From NCBI RefSeq assembly GCF_019083965.1, contig NZ_JAHRCY010000033.1:1-64000 (forward strand): a stretch of 64,000 nt of DNA, in the 5' to 3' direction. This DNA comes from Catellatospora tritici. GTDB lineage: Bacteria > Actinomycetota > Actinomycetes > Mycobacteriales > Micromonosporaceae. Positions 16,753-24,714 of this stretch are shown here, piece by piece (the stretch's first letter is position 1; each line of letters starts with the position of its first letter). A program made the translations under genes and the position numbers. The notes under the pieces are model-generated. The model had not been told where the DNA came from and ran no database searches. It worked only from the letters and a program-made list of their open reading frames with translations.

Positions 16753-17485
16753 ACGTGGAGCGCGCCCACAGGTAGCCGACGAGCGCGATGCCGACGCACC
16801 AGGCCACGGCGAGCACCGTGTCGCTGGTCGACGGCGCGCCGTTGACCAGTCCACGCAGGGTCTCGATGATCGGCGTGAAGGGCTGGTACTGCGCGAACTC
16901 GCGCAGGCCCGGGCCCATCTTCTCGGCCGGCACGATCGCGCTGCTGAAGAAGGGCAGCATGACCAGCGGCACGGCGGCCATGCCCGCCGTCTCCGGGGAC
17001 TTCGCCGACAGGCCCAGGGCGACGGTGAACCAGCCGGCGGCGGCGGCGAGCAGCACGATGACGCCGACCACACCGAGCCAGTCGGTGAGGCTCGCCTTCG
17101 GGTTGAAGCCCAGCAGGAAGGCCACCCCGACCAGGGCCGCGATGGCGATCAGGTTGGTCAGCACGCTGGCCACGACGTGACCGGTCAGCACCGCGCCACG
17201 GGAGACGTCCATGACCTTGAACCGGTTGATGATGCCCTTGGTCATGTCGGCGTTCACCGCGGTGGCGGTCGACCCCAGCCCGTAGCAGACCGCCAGCAGC
17301 ATCAGTCCCGGCGTCGCGTAGTCGATGTAGTTCACGCCGACGTCGAAGGCGTCCCCGAACATGTACACGAACATCAGCATGATGATGATCGGCATCAGGA
17401 CGGCGTTGAACACCGAGGTCGGATTCCGGGCGATGTGTTTGGCGTTGCGACGCAGCATGACCAGCGAGTGGGACTTGGCGCTCAT
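16736..17485 (-). CDS. ABC-2 type transporter permease, DrrB-like
   Basis: 249 aa. Six hydrophobic segments: SVFNAVLMPIIIMLMFVYMFG near 25-45, then near 60, 105, 140, 175 and 225. The signature MAAVPLVMLPFFSSAIVPAEKMGPGLREFAQYQPFTPIIETLRGLV is typical of DrrB-type daunorubicin-resistance permeases. ATG 17485 overlaps the stop of the ATPase gene (ATGA), so the two are coupled. The 3' end overlaps the converging AfsR-like gene by 17 bp. Confidence 0.92.
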   Translation of the reverse strand: MSAKSHSLVMLRRNAKHIARNPTSVFNAVLMPIIIMLMFVYMFGDAFDVGVNYIDYATPGLMLLAVCYGLGSTATAVNADMTKGIINRFKVMDVSRGAVLTGHVVASVLTNLIAIAALVGVAFLLGFNPKASLTDWLGVVGVIVLLAAAAGWFTVALGLSAKSPETAGMAAVPLVMLPFFSSAIVPAEKMGPGLREFAQYQPFTPIIETLRGLVNGAPSTSDTVLAVAWCVGIALVGYLWARSTFTKRA

Positions 17486-18420
17486 TTCGCGACCTCCGTG
17501 GTGTGGCCCGTCAGGGCGAGGAAAACGTCGTCGAGGTCGGGGGTGTGCACGGAGCACTCCTCGGCACTGAGCGAGTACTCGTCAAGCCGGTCCAGCAGGG
17601 CCCGCAGCGACTTGGTGCCGCCGTCGCTGGGAACCCGCAGGGTCAGCGCCTCGTCGTCGCGGGTGGCGTCGGTGAGGACCCGCGCGGCCGCGTCGAGTTC
17701 GAAGGCGGTGGTGAACCGCAGTCGGACGTGGGTCCCCGGGATCAGGCGCTTGAGCTCGTCGGGAGTGCCCTGGGCGACCAGGCGGCCCTGGTCGAGCACC
17801 GCGATCCGGTCGGCGAGCTGATCGGCTTCCTCCAGGTACTGGGTGGTGAGGAAGATGGTCACGCCGTCGGCGAGCAGGCCTCGGATGATCGACCACATGG
17901 TGCGGCGGCTGCGCGGGTCCAGACCCGTCGTCGGCTCGTCCAGGAAGATGATCCGGGGGTTGCCGACCAGCGTCATGGCCAGGTCGAGCTTGCGACGCAT
18001 ACCGCCGGAGTAGGTGGCCGCGGGCTTGTCCGCCGAGTCCGTCAGCTCGAACCGTTCCAGCAGGTCGGTGACGATCCGCTTGCCGTCCTGGGCGGGCACC
18101 CCGCTCAGGTCGACCATCAGCTGCAGGTTCTCCCGCCCGGTCAGCAGATCGTCCACCGCCGCGAACTGGCCGGTGACGCCGATCGCCGCGCGCACCGCCT
18201 TGGCCTCGGTGGTGATGTCATGGCCGGCGACGCGGACCGTGCCGCCGTCGGCCCTCATCAACGTGGTCAGCACGTTGACTGTCGTGGTCTTGCCCGCCCC
18301 GTTCGGACCGAGCAGGGAGAACACCGTTCCCGTGGGGACGTCGAAGTCGATGCCGTCGAGCACGACCTTGTCCTTGTACGCTTTTCGCAGTCCGGAGACG
18401 GCGATCGCTGAAGTCGTCAT
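17482..18420 (-). CDS. ABC transporter ATP-binding protein, DrrA-like
   Basis: 312 aa. Walker A GPNGAGKTTT, signature YSGGMRRKLD, Walker B IIFLDEPTTGLDP, H-loop TTQYLEEADQL, and the DrrA-type C-terminal domain ending HTPDLDDVFLALTGHTTE. It powers export with the coupled DrrB-like permease, probably of a hydrophobic metabolite or drug. ATG 18420 lies 7 nt after a GATAGT hexamer; four heptads with an 11-12 bp period sit immediately upstream (separate entries). This layout argues for activation by an AfsR/SARP regulator, the nearest being the 1058-aa protein converging from the other side. Confidence 0.93.
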   Translation of the reverse strand: MTTSAIAVSGLRKAYKDKVVLDGIDFDVPTGTVFSLLGPNGAGKTTTVNVLTTLMRADGGTVRVAGHDITTEAKAVRAAIGVTGQFAAVDDLLTGRENLQLMVDLSGVPAQDGKRIVTDLLERFELTDSADKPAATYSGGMRRKLDLAMTLVGNPRIIFLDEPTTGLDPRSRRTMWSIIRGLLADGVTIFLTTQYLEEADQLADRIAVLDQGRLVAQGTPDELKRLIPGTHVRLRFTTAFELDAAARVLTDATRDDEALTLRVPSDGGTKSLRALLDRLDEYSLSAEECSVHTPDLDDVFLALTGHTTEVAK

Positions 18421-18427
18421 GCGGTCG

Positions 18428-18433
18428 ACTATC
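18428..18433 (-). promoter_or_regulatory. -10 hexamer of the DrrAB-like operon (leaderless)
   Basis: GATAGT on the minus strand, 7 nt before ATG 18420 and 10 nt downstream of the nearest heptad, the relative position seen for SARP-activated promoters. Confidence 0.5.
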
Positions 18434-18443
18434 GGGATCCGGC

Positions 18444-18484
18444 CTGTCACCCCTCTGACACGCCTCTGACACGCCCCCTGACAC
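18444..18484 (-). promoter_or_regulatory. Heptad repeats, probable AfsR/SARP binding site
   Basis: Four copies on the plus strand: CTGTCAC (18444), CTGACAC (18455), CTGACAC (18466), CTGACAC (18478). Starts are 11, 11 and 12 bp apart. SARPs bind direct heptads repeated every helical turn next to the -10 box. The heptad differs from the TCGAGCG type found in the PKS cluster, so a different regulator is expected. Confidence 0.6.
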
Positions 18485-18528
18485 GGCAGGCCGCCTGGGA
18501 CGACATCGGGTCCGGACGTACCGCGGGC

Positions 18529-18534
18529 TAGGCT
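18529..18534 (+). promoter_or_regulatory. -10 hexamer of the ECF41 sigma gene (leaderless)
   Basis: TAGGCT, 7 nt, ATG 18542. Confidence 0.5.
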
Positions 18535-18541
18535 CGGGGCC

Positions 18542-19486
18542 ATGACCTTGCGCGCCGACGATGTCGACCGGTTCGTGGCCGCCCGGCCGCGCCTGCAGGC
18601 CATCGCCTACCGGCTGCTCGGCTCCGCCGCCGAGGCCGAGGACGCCGTGCAGGAGACCTTCCTGCGCTGGCAGGCCGCCGACCTGGACCGCGTCGAGGTC
18701 CCCGAAGCCTGGCTGACCAAGGTCCTCACCAACCTGTGCCTCAACCAGCTCACCTCCGCGCGGGCGCGCCGCGAGACCTATGTGGGCCAGTGGCTGCCCG
18801 AGCCGCTGCTCGGTGGTGACCCGATGCTGGGCCCGGCCGACACCGCCGAGCAGCGCGAATCGGTCTCGTACGCGGTCCTCACCCTGCTGGAGCGCCTGTC
18901 TCCCAACGAGCGCGCGGTGTACGTCCTGCGCGAGGCGTTCGACTACCCGCACCGGGAGATCGCCGAGATCCTCGACCTCACCGAGGCCGCCAGCCAGCAG
19001 CTCTACCACCGTGCCAAGAAGCACGTCGCCGACGGCACGGTCCGTACGGAGATCGACGCGGCCGCCGCCCGGCGGATCGTCGAGGAGTTCCTGGCGGCCG
19101 CCGTCAGCGGTCGGACCGAGTCGCTGGTGCGCCTGCTCACCGCCGACGCGATCGCGATCGGCGACGGCGGCGGAAAGGTCCCGGCCCGCGCCAAGGCGTT
19201 CGAGGGCGCGGTCGCGGTCGCGAAGTTCCTGTGGGGCCTGTTCAAACCGGCCGCGTCCAAGCGCGCGCTGGTCGGCGGCACCCCGGAGGTGTACGCCTGG
19301 ACCGCCAACGGCGACCCCGCGGCGGTGGCGGTGGTGGACGGCCGCGTCGTCGGCATCATGTGCCTGGAGGTGACCGCCGGGGGCATCGCGGCGTTCCGCA
19401 ACCAGGTCAACCCCGACAAGCTCGACCGGGCGAGCGCGTACTGGGCGACGGTCGAGCACGGGGAGCCCCTGTTCCACGCCTTCTGA
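18542..19486 (+). CDS. ECF41-family RNA polymerase sigma factor (SigJ-like)
   Basis: 314 aa. Sigma region 2 (about 8-75, RLLGSAAEAEDAVQETFLRW), region 4 (about 115-165, LLERLSPNERAVYVLREAFDYPHREIA) and a SnoaL-like C-terminal extension (about 180-314). The three ECF41 marker motifs are all present: WLPEP in the linker, DGGGK in the extension and NPDKL near the end. In this group the fused extension replaces a separate anti-sigma factor. ECF41 genes usually sit beside a COE gene (carboxymuconolactone decarboxylase, oxidoreductase or epimerase), and here an FAD oxidoreductase follows 115 bp downstream. Leaderless start by TAGGCT. Confidence 0.95.
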   Translation: MTLRADDVDRFVAARPRLQAIAYRLLGSAAEAEDAVQETFLRWQAADLDRVEVPEAWLTKVLTNLCLNQLTSARARRETYVGQWLPEPLLGGDPMLGPADTAEQRESVSYAVLTLLERLSPNERAVYVLREAFDYPHREIAEILDLTEAASQQLYHRAKKHVADGTVRTEIDAAAARRIVEEFLAAAVSGRTESLVRLLTADAIAIGDGGGKVPARAKAFEGAVAVAKFLWGLFKPAASKRALVGGTPEVYAWTANGDPAAVAVVDGRVVGIMCLEVTAGGIAAFRNQVNPDKLDRASAYWATVEHGEPLFHAF

Positions 19487-19516
19487 CCGCGGTATTTCGC
19501 CTTCTGGCCGCGGTAT
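19478..19516. repeat. Short direct repeat at the ECF41 stop codon
   Basis: GCCTTCTGACCGCGGTAT (19478) recurs with one mismatch at 19499, period 21 bp. The first copy contains the TGA stop. See also 37908, 50736, 56285 and 61717. Confidence 0.7.
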
Positions 19517-19600
19517 GAGGTGCTTCACACCGCGTTCCTGTCAGCAAACGGCGGGCCGCCCGGTTCAGGTGGCGAACCCGCGAAAGACAGGAGCGAGGAA

Positions 19601-20791
19601 ATGCAGCACCGCGTCATCGTCCTCGGCGCCGGATACACCGGAGCCACCGCCGCCGGTCGCCTGGCCAAGCGGCTGCGCCGCGAGGACGTCACGATCACCC
19701 TCGTCAACGCCGAGCCCGACTTCGTGGAACGGGTCCGGATGCACCAGCTGGCGACCGGCCAGGAACTGAAGCCCCGACCGCTGCGCGAGATGTTCGCGGG
19801 CACCGGCGTCGAGCTGCGGCTGGCGCAGGTCACCGGTGTCGACGTCGACCGTAGGACCGTCACGGTGAGCGACGCGAACGGCACCGCGGAACTCGCCTAC
19901 GACACGCTCGTCTACGCCCTCGGCAGCGGCTGGAACGCGCAGGGCGTCCCGGGCACCGCCGAGCACGCGTACCAGATCGCCAGCCGTCCCGGGGCCCTGC
20001 GGCTGCGCGAGCGGCTGGCCCGCCTCGACGCCGGGCAGACCGTGGCCGTCGTCGGCGGCGGCCTCACCGGCGTGGAGGCCGCGACCGAGATCGCCGAGGC
20101 CCGGCCGGACCTCCACGTCGCCCTCGCCGCCCGCGGCGAGCTCGGCGACTGGCTCTCGATCAAGGGTCGGGCCCACCTGCGCAAGGTCTTCGACAAGTTC
20201 GGGATCACCGGGTACGAGCACGCCGCCGTCACCGGCGTCGAAGCCGACCGCGTCACCACCGCCGACGGCCAGGCCATCCCGGCCGCGGTCACCGTGTGGA
20301 CCACCGGCTTCGCGGTGCACCCGATCGCGGCGGCGACCACGCTGGAGGTCACCGGCACCGGCCAGATCAGGGTCGACGCGACCATGCGCTCGGTCTCGCA
20401 CCCGGACGTGTACGCCGTCGGTGACGCGGCCTACGCGATCGGCCCCGAGGGCAAGCCGCTGCGTATGTCGTGCGCCTCGGGCGTCCCGATGGCGTGGCAG
20501 GCCGCCGACGCGATCGCGGCGCGCCTGACCGGAGGGAAGCTGCCGACCACGCCGATCCGCTACTTCAACCAGTGCATCTCGCTGGGCCGTGCTGAGGGTC
20601 TGATCCAGTACGTCACCGCCGACGATCGCGCCGTGCAGGGGGTCCTGACCGGCCGGTTCGCCGCCGTCTACAAGGAGCTGATCTGCAAGGGCGCTGCCTG
20701 GGGCGTGGCCAACCCCACCCTCGGGCTGCCGACCCGGCGCCGTGCCGTCATGCGAGCGGAGGCCGACGCGGCCGCCACTGCGCTGGCGTGA
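19601..20791 (+). CDS. NAD(P)/FAD-dependent oxidoreductase, type II NADH dehydrogenase-like
   Basis: 396 aa. N-terminal FAD-binding Rossmann motif VIVLGAGYTGATAAG (residues 4-18), a second nucleotide fold VAVVGGGLTGVEAATEIAE near 150-168, and the FAD-contacting VYAVGDAAYAIG near 271-282. Length and layout match the NDH-2/AIF-like pyridine nucleotide-disulfide oxidoreductases; no redox CxxC is present. It has no signal peptide and is probably cytoplasmic or membrane-associated. The start is set by GAGCGAGGAA before ATG. As neighbour of an ECF41 sigma gene it is the expected regulon member; upstream I see only a half match to the ECF41 -35 element (TGTCAGC at 19539). Confidence 0.9.
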   Translation: MQHRVIVLGAGYTGATAAGRLAKRLRREDVTITLVNAEPDFVERVRMHQLATGQELKPRPLREMFAGTGVELRLAQVTGVDVDRRTVTVSDANGTAELAYDTLVYALGSGWNAQGVPGTAEHAYQIASRPGALRLRERLARLDAGQTVAVVGGGLTGVEAATEIAEARPDLHVALAARGELGDWLSIKGRAHLRKVFDKFGITGYEHAAVTGVEADRVTTADGQAIPAAVTVWTTGFAVHPIAAATTLEVTGTGQIRVDATMRSVSHPDVYAVGDAAYAIGPEGKPLRMSCASGVPMAWQAADAIAARLTGGKLPTTPIRYFNQCISLGRAEGLIQYVTADDRAVQGVLTGRFAAVYKELICKGAAWGVANPTLGLPTRRRAVMRAEADAAATALA

Positions 20792-20885
20792 CTTGTCAGT
20801 GGCGCGAGCGCGACCGGGCGGGGCGATTGCGCACCCGCTCGGTCTGCGGGGCGCCTGAGCCATGGCCGGGCGGCGGTGCCGCGGT

Positions 20886-21953
20886 TCAGCCGCGGCGCCG
20901 CCACCATCGGCGCTTTTCGGGCTGCGCCGGTTCCCCCTCGTCGTCACCATCCGGGCGGGTCAGCACGGCCATCGCCGCCGCCCGGTCGTCGGCGCGGCAG
21001 CCGGGGGTGGCGAGCATCAGATGCGCCAGCGACTCCTCGATGGTGACCAGCCTGTTCGCGGCCATGGCCGCGTCGAGCCGGGCACGGACCAGGTCACGCA
21101 CCTCCTCGCGCAGCTCCGGCTCCCGGTACGCGGCGGTGACCAGCGCGAACAATGCCGCGTCGGAGACCCAGTCCTCGATGCCGAACGCGAGGTCGACCAG
21201 CACCTGCCGCCGCGTCGAGGTGGCCCACGGCTCGTCCTTGGCGTGGTGCAGGATGCCCAGGCACACCCACGGCTGCATCAGCCGGAACCAGTACGACGGC
21301 GTCGACTTGCCAAGGTGCTGCCAGCGCGGGGTGTCCGGCGCCTGTGGCAGGTGCGCGAGCAGGCCGAGCAGGTCCGCCAGCGGCAGCCCGCCCAGCGGCT
21401 CGGCTTTGAGATACCCCGACAGCAGCGACGGCCACGGCTCCGCGCCGACTTCGTGCAGCACCCGCACCGCCTCGTCCGACGGCGCGGGGACGGCGGGCAC
21501 CGGCTCGCTGCCCTCGTAACGCCAGACCGCGTACCGGCCGGGGCGGACCGGCGTCCGGATGTCCGGCTGCGGGAAGGCTTCGACGCCGATCTCGACCGGG
21601 CCCGCGATCCGGCGGAAGGCGGTGACCGCACTGGCGGGCTCGGCAGCGGACAACCCCAGACCAGTGATCTTCAGGTCCTCGCCCTCGGCACGGCGCCTGG
21701 CGACCTCACTCGCGATATTGGAGATCGCCTCGCTGGGCATCGGCACCCAGTTGAGCCACGACCGCTGCGACCCGGCGACCGCGAAGATGATCTCGGTCAT
21801 ACCGCACGGATGCGGATCGTCGTGCACCGCGACCAGTTCCGCCACGTCACCGGTCGCGCGGAACCGGACCGCGTGCTCGGCCGCCGTATGGTGCGGAAAG
21901 TCGGGATCGTCGAGCATCCGCCGCAGCATGCCGTCTTCTTCACCCGCAAACAT
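20886..21953 (-). CDS. Hypothetical protein, 355 aa
   Basis: Soluble protein without signal peptide or recognised motif. The first half is a mixed alpha/beta region (HDDPHPCGMTEIIFAVAGSQ, then RPGRYAVWRYEGSEPVPAVPAP). The second half is helical and tryptophan-rich (YWFRLMQPWVCLGILHHAKDEPWATSTRRQVLVDLAFGIEDWV), suggesting HEAT-like or other helical repeats. A basic tail RRWWRRRG ends it. A TAGGCT hexamer at 21966-21961 lies 7 nt before the ATG (leaderless). Function unknown. Confidence 0.8.
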   Translation of the reverse strand: MFAGEEDGMLRRMLDDPDFPHHTAAEHAVRFRATGDVAELVAVHDDPHPCGMTEIIFAVAGSQRSWLNWVPMPSEAISNIASEVARRRAEGEDLKITGLGLSAAEPASAVTAFRRIAGPVEIGVEAFPQPDIRTPVRPGRYAVWRYEGSEPVPAVPAPSDEAVRVLHEVGAEPWPSLLSGYLKAEPLGGLPLADLLGLLAHLPQAPDTPRWQHLGKSTPSYWFRLMQPWVCLGILHHAKDEPWATSTRRQVLVDLAFGIEDWVSDAALFALVTAAYREPELREEVRDLVRARLDAAMAANRLVTIEESLAHLMLATPGCRADDRAAAMAVLTRPDGDDEGEPAQPEKRRWWRRRG

Positions 21954-22027
21954 GGCGCGGAGCCTAGCAACCCCGGCTGCGGCGCGCCGTCCCGATCATC
22001 CCAGTAGCAGTGTCGGTGAGGCAGGCT

Positions 22028-22087
22028 GCAGTTTCAGGAAAACTGCACGAATTGGAGCCTGATTTAGCGCAGTTTCCCCGAAACTGC
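22028..22087. repeat. Intergenic palindromic repeat, family B, copy 2
   Basis: GCAGTTTCAGGAAAACTGC (22028-22046) and GCAGTTTCCCCGAAACTGC (22069-22087) flank a 22-nt centre. It resembles 1685-1744 and 56343-56406 but has mismatches in the left arm. Confidence 0.8.
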
Positions 22088-22150
22088 ACGGTCCATAACG
22101 CCGCGCACGTGGCGGCGGTCCGCATCGGACCGCCGTCACGGGACGGTGGG

Positions 22151-22804
22151 TCAGCGGCGAGGCGGGGTGGGGATGGGCAGGCAGCCGGGCATGGTTCTGA
22201 CCACGGCGGGGCGGACGTATGTCGTCGGGCCGTCGGGGCCAGCGGCGAAGGCGTAGCCGAGGGCGAGAGTGTCGGCGCTCGGGATCAGCCAGGGCCGGAT
22301 CGTGATGAGTACCTCCTCGTCGCCCAGCCGGTAGTCGACGGGGAAGCGGGCGATCTGGGCGGCGACCTGCTCCGGCGTGGGATCGTCGGGCATCCGGAAC
22401 GCCGGGTCGATGTCGGGCGGGGTGGTGCACTGACCGGCCGGGACCATCGGCAGCACCGTCGTACGCGCGCCGACCCGGGCGAGCGCCGCGTTGAGCTTGT
22501 CCGGACTGTGCAGTTGGGACGGCCGGATGACCACCGCGACGGTCCCGTCGGGGTGGCGGTCCACGGTGTAGGCGGCGGCCGGTTGGGCGAGGGCGAACAC
22601 GCCCGCCGCGGCGACCGCGACCGCTCCGGCGAAGCCGACCACGAGTCGGCGGCGGTTGCGGGCGGGGGCGGGTGGTGCCGTGTCGGGGCTGTCGAGCACC
22701 CGGGACAGCAGGTCGCGGGCCTGCGGGTGCCGCGGGTCGGGTGCGGTGGGCGCGGGGTCGGCGGCCCGCAGCCGGGCCAGGGCCTGGGCGGTGCGGTCGT
22801 TCAT
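22151..22804 (-). CDS. Membrane-anchored partner of the adjacent ECF sigma factor
   Basis: 217 aa, probable single-pass protein: a cytoplasmic stretch of about 50 residues, a transmembrane helix at about 51-75 (LVVGFAGAVAVAAAGVFALAQPAAA) and an extracytoplasmic domain with two cysteines (GQCTTPPD, PGCLPIP). ATG 22804 overlaps the stop of the sigma gene (ATGA), so they are translationally coupled. Position and topology are those of a sigma-regulatory membrane protein, but no zinc anti-sigma motif (HxxxCxxC) is present, so a direct anti-sigma role is only an inference. Confidence 0.75.
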   Translation of the reverse strand: MNDRTAQALARLRAADPAPTAPDPRHPQARDLLSRVLDSPDTAPPAPARNRRRLVVGFAGAVAVAAAGVFALAQPAAAYTVDRHPDGTVAVVIRPSQLHSPDKLNAALARVGARTTVLPMVPAGQCTTPPDIDPAFRMPDDPTPEQVAAQIARFPVDYRLGDEEVLITIRPWLIPSADTLALGYAFAAGPDGPTTYVRPAVVRTMPGCLPIPTPPRR

Positions 22805-23364
22805 GAGGTGGTGCTCCCTCCGGCGATGATGGACGGACGGCGGACCGGCGCGGTCTCGCGGTCCTCGGTGGCCAGCAGCCGCTGCGCGAAGCGGCGCCTG
22901 GCCCGGTGCAGTCGCACCTTCAGCGCGGTACGGCTGCACCGCAGGACCAGCGCCGCCTCGGCCACCTCCAACCCGTCCCACTCGATCAGGCGCAGTACCT
23001 CCTGGTCGGCGGGGGAGAGACGGTCGAGGACGGCCCGCACCCGCAGCTGCTCGTCGACCTGGGCCGCGTGGTCCTCGACCCTCGTGTCGGCGATCCCGGC
23101 CGCCTTGGCGGTGAGTCGGTCCCAGCGGGTCCGCCCGCGCACCTCGTTGGCGATGACCTGCCGGGCGGTGGCGTACAGCCAGGCCCGAGGGTGATCGGCG
23201 GGTAGTTCGGCGAACCGGCGCCAGACGACGAGGAACGTGGCGGCGACGACGTCACCGGCCGCGTCGGCGCCCACCCGGCGGGACGCGAACCGGGTCAGCT
23301 CCGCGTAGTGGGCGTCGAACAGCTCCTCGAAGCGCTGTCTGTCGGCCGTGTGCTCTGGTTCCAT
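22801..23364 (-). CDS. ECF sigma factor (SigE-like, sigma-70 family)
   Basis: 187 aa. Region 2 (about 8-75: FEELFDAHYAELTRFASRRVG, AGDVVAATFLVVWRRF) and region 4 (about 115-165: LDRLSPADQEVLRLIEWDGLEVAEAALVL, TALKVRLHRARRRF). The ARFLVVW-type helix and RVG.D.A.DVVA pattern fit the SHaM-type actinobacterial ECF group common beside membrane proteins. GTAACC about 35 bp upstream on the minus strand resembles an ECF -35 element, which may point to autoregulation (weak). Confidence 0.92.
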   Translation of the reverse strand: MEPEHTADRQRFEELFDAHYAELTRFASRRVGADAAGDVVAATFLVVWRRFAELPADHPRAWLYATARQVIANEVRGRTRWDRLTAKAAGIADTRVEDHAAQVDEQLRVRAVLDRLSPADQEVLRLIEWDGLEVAEAALVLRCSRTALKVRLHRARRRFAQRLLATEDRETAPVRRPSIIAGGSTTS

Positions 23365-24024
23365 GCCTGGGAATGTCCGCCTGCCGCACCTTGGTTACAC
23401 CCGGCTTGTGCTCGGGACGCGGCGCCCATCATCCGACCGCCCGGGGGCGGGGTGGCACGGGCGTGGCCTACGGACTGCGGTTTGTGGTCAGGTAGGGCTT
23501 TCGTGCGTGGCGTATGCGGCGCTGCGGCCGGTCCGAGGGTCGTGATCCGCACTGGCTCTGCTCGGTGATCGGCTGTTGCGGCGGAAAGTGGGTTTGGGTC
23601 GGTGGACTGTGCAGTGTTGTGACCGGAGGTCGCGATCTTCGGGGCTGTTCCGGCCGATGATCGCCGTCGTCGGTCAAAAGGTCGCCCTGTAGCCGACATG
23701 GTGACCGAGGAACGCGATCATGGCGCCGCCAGCCGCCAGCCGCCAGCCGCCAGCCGCCAGCCGCCAGCCGCCAGCCGCCAGCCGCCAGCCGCCAGCCGCC
23801 AGCCGCCAGGCTGGGGAGTGCGTCACAAGATCACCTGAAGGGGGGCGTCGCTGCGGTAGCATCCGTACGTGCGGCGCCGGAGAAAGCGCAGGCCATCACG
23901 GCTGCGGGCGCATGACGGCGCGACCGGTGCCCAGGGAACCCAGGGCCACCGCGGGGTCCGGCGCCGACGATCGCCGCGGCGTGGCGGCGGTCCGTCCCCC
24001 ATCCACTGCCCCCTGGAGCGCTCC
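23365..24024. other. 660-bp intergenic region
   Basis: Between the ECF sigma gene and the RibD-like genes (divergent). Apart from the 12-copy heptanucleotide repeat at 23725-23808 no gene, RNA or clear terminator is supported. Open frames crossing the repeat merely encode the translated repeat and are not accepted. No FMN riboswitch is visible upstream of the RibD-like gene. Confidence 0.5.
23725..23808. repeat. 7-bp tandem repeat, 12 exact copies
   Basis: GCCGCCA repeated 12 times without interruption (84 bp). Such perfect short arrays tend to vary in copy number through replication slippage. Confidence 0.95.
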
Positions 24025-24714
24025 GTGGCCGACCGCCCGTACGTCCTGCTCGAGGCAGCCATGTCGCTGGACGGTTACCTCGACGACGGCAGCGCGCACC
24101 GGCTGCTGCTGTCCAGCCCCGAGGACTTCGCCCGAGTGGACCGGCAGCGGGCGGCCGTCGACGCCATCCTGGTGGGGGCCGCCACGATCCGGGCCGACAA
24201 CCCGCGCCTGCTGGTCCGCTCGCCCGAGCTGCGTCAGCAGCGGCTGGACCGGGGCGAACCCGAGACGCCCGCGAAGGTGACCATCAGCGGCAGCGGCGCG
24301 CTGGATCCGGCGGCGCCGTTCTTCACCACCGGCGCCTGCGCCAAGATCGTGTACGTGCCCGACGCCGTCGCGGCCCAGGCTCGGGCGACCCTTGGCGGGG
24401 TGGCCGACGTCGTCGCCGCGGGCGACCCGGTGTCGCTGCCGGAACTGCTGGCCGACCTGCACCGCCGCGGCGTACGCAGGCTCATGGTCGAGGGCGGCGG
24501 CACGATCCACACCCAGTTCCTGGCACAGGGCCTGGTCGACGAGATCGAACTGTCGGTCGCGCCGTTCTTCGTCGGCGACAGCGCCGCCCCCCGCTTCGTC
24601 GGCGACGCCGCCTTCCCCTTCGGCCCCGGCCGCCGGATGCGGTTGGCCGACGCCGGCCGCAACGGCGACTGCGCGTACCTCCGCTACCTCCTCACGAACG
24701 AAGCACAGGCATGA
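24025..24714 (+). CDS. RibD C-terminal-domain reductase (DHFR-like fold)
   Basis: 229 aa. It corresponds to the reductase half of RibD, which reduces 5-amino-6-(5-phosphoribosylamino)uracil with NADPH in riboflavin synthesis, or to related pteridine/pyrimidine reductases. Features: RPYVLLEAAMSLDGYLDDG at the N-terminus, DAILVGAATIRADNPRLLVR, and the NADPH-binding RRLMVEGGGTIHTQFL. GTG 24025 with GGAG 8 bases upstream. It overlaps the next gene by 4 bp (ATGA). No ribA/B, ribE or ribH lies nearby, so a role in the main riboflavin pathway is uncertain; a special metabolite or salvage function is possible. Confidence 0.88.
   Translation: MADRPYVLLEAAMSLDGYLDDGSAHRLLLSSPEDFARVDRQRAAVDAILVGAATIRADNPRLLVRSPELRQQRLDRGEPETPAKVTISGSGALDPAAPFFTTGACAKIVYVPDAVAAQARATLGGVADVVAAGDPVSLPELLADLHRRGVRRLMVEGGGTIHTQFLAQGLVDEIELSVAPFFVGDSAAPRFVGDAAFPFGPGRRMRLADAGRNGDCAYLRYLLTNEAQA

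Noticed and set aside
19539..19590. Perfect ECF41 promoter before the FAD oxidoreductase gene
   Set aside because: Only TGTCAGC resembles the -35; no CGTC lies at the expected distance.
23600..23720. Short minus-strand frame MIAFLGHHVGYRATF as a conserved small gene
   Set aside because: It is preceded by the 7-bp repeat, has no ribosome-binding site and is too short to judge.
24015..24024. GGAGCGCTCC palindrome overlapping the start of the RibD-like reductase gene, as a CebR-like operator
   Set aside because: Only 10 bp, fully GC in a GC-rich background, and it coincides with the ribosome-binding site; no matching promoter geometry as at the GH16 gene.
23830..24024. FMN riboswitch before the RibD-like pair
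   Set aside because: I see no conserved RFN-element stretches or multi-stem layout; the gap before GTG 24025 is too short and unstructured.
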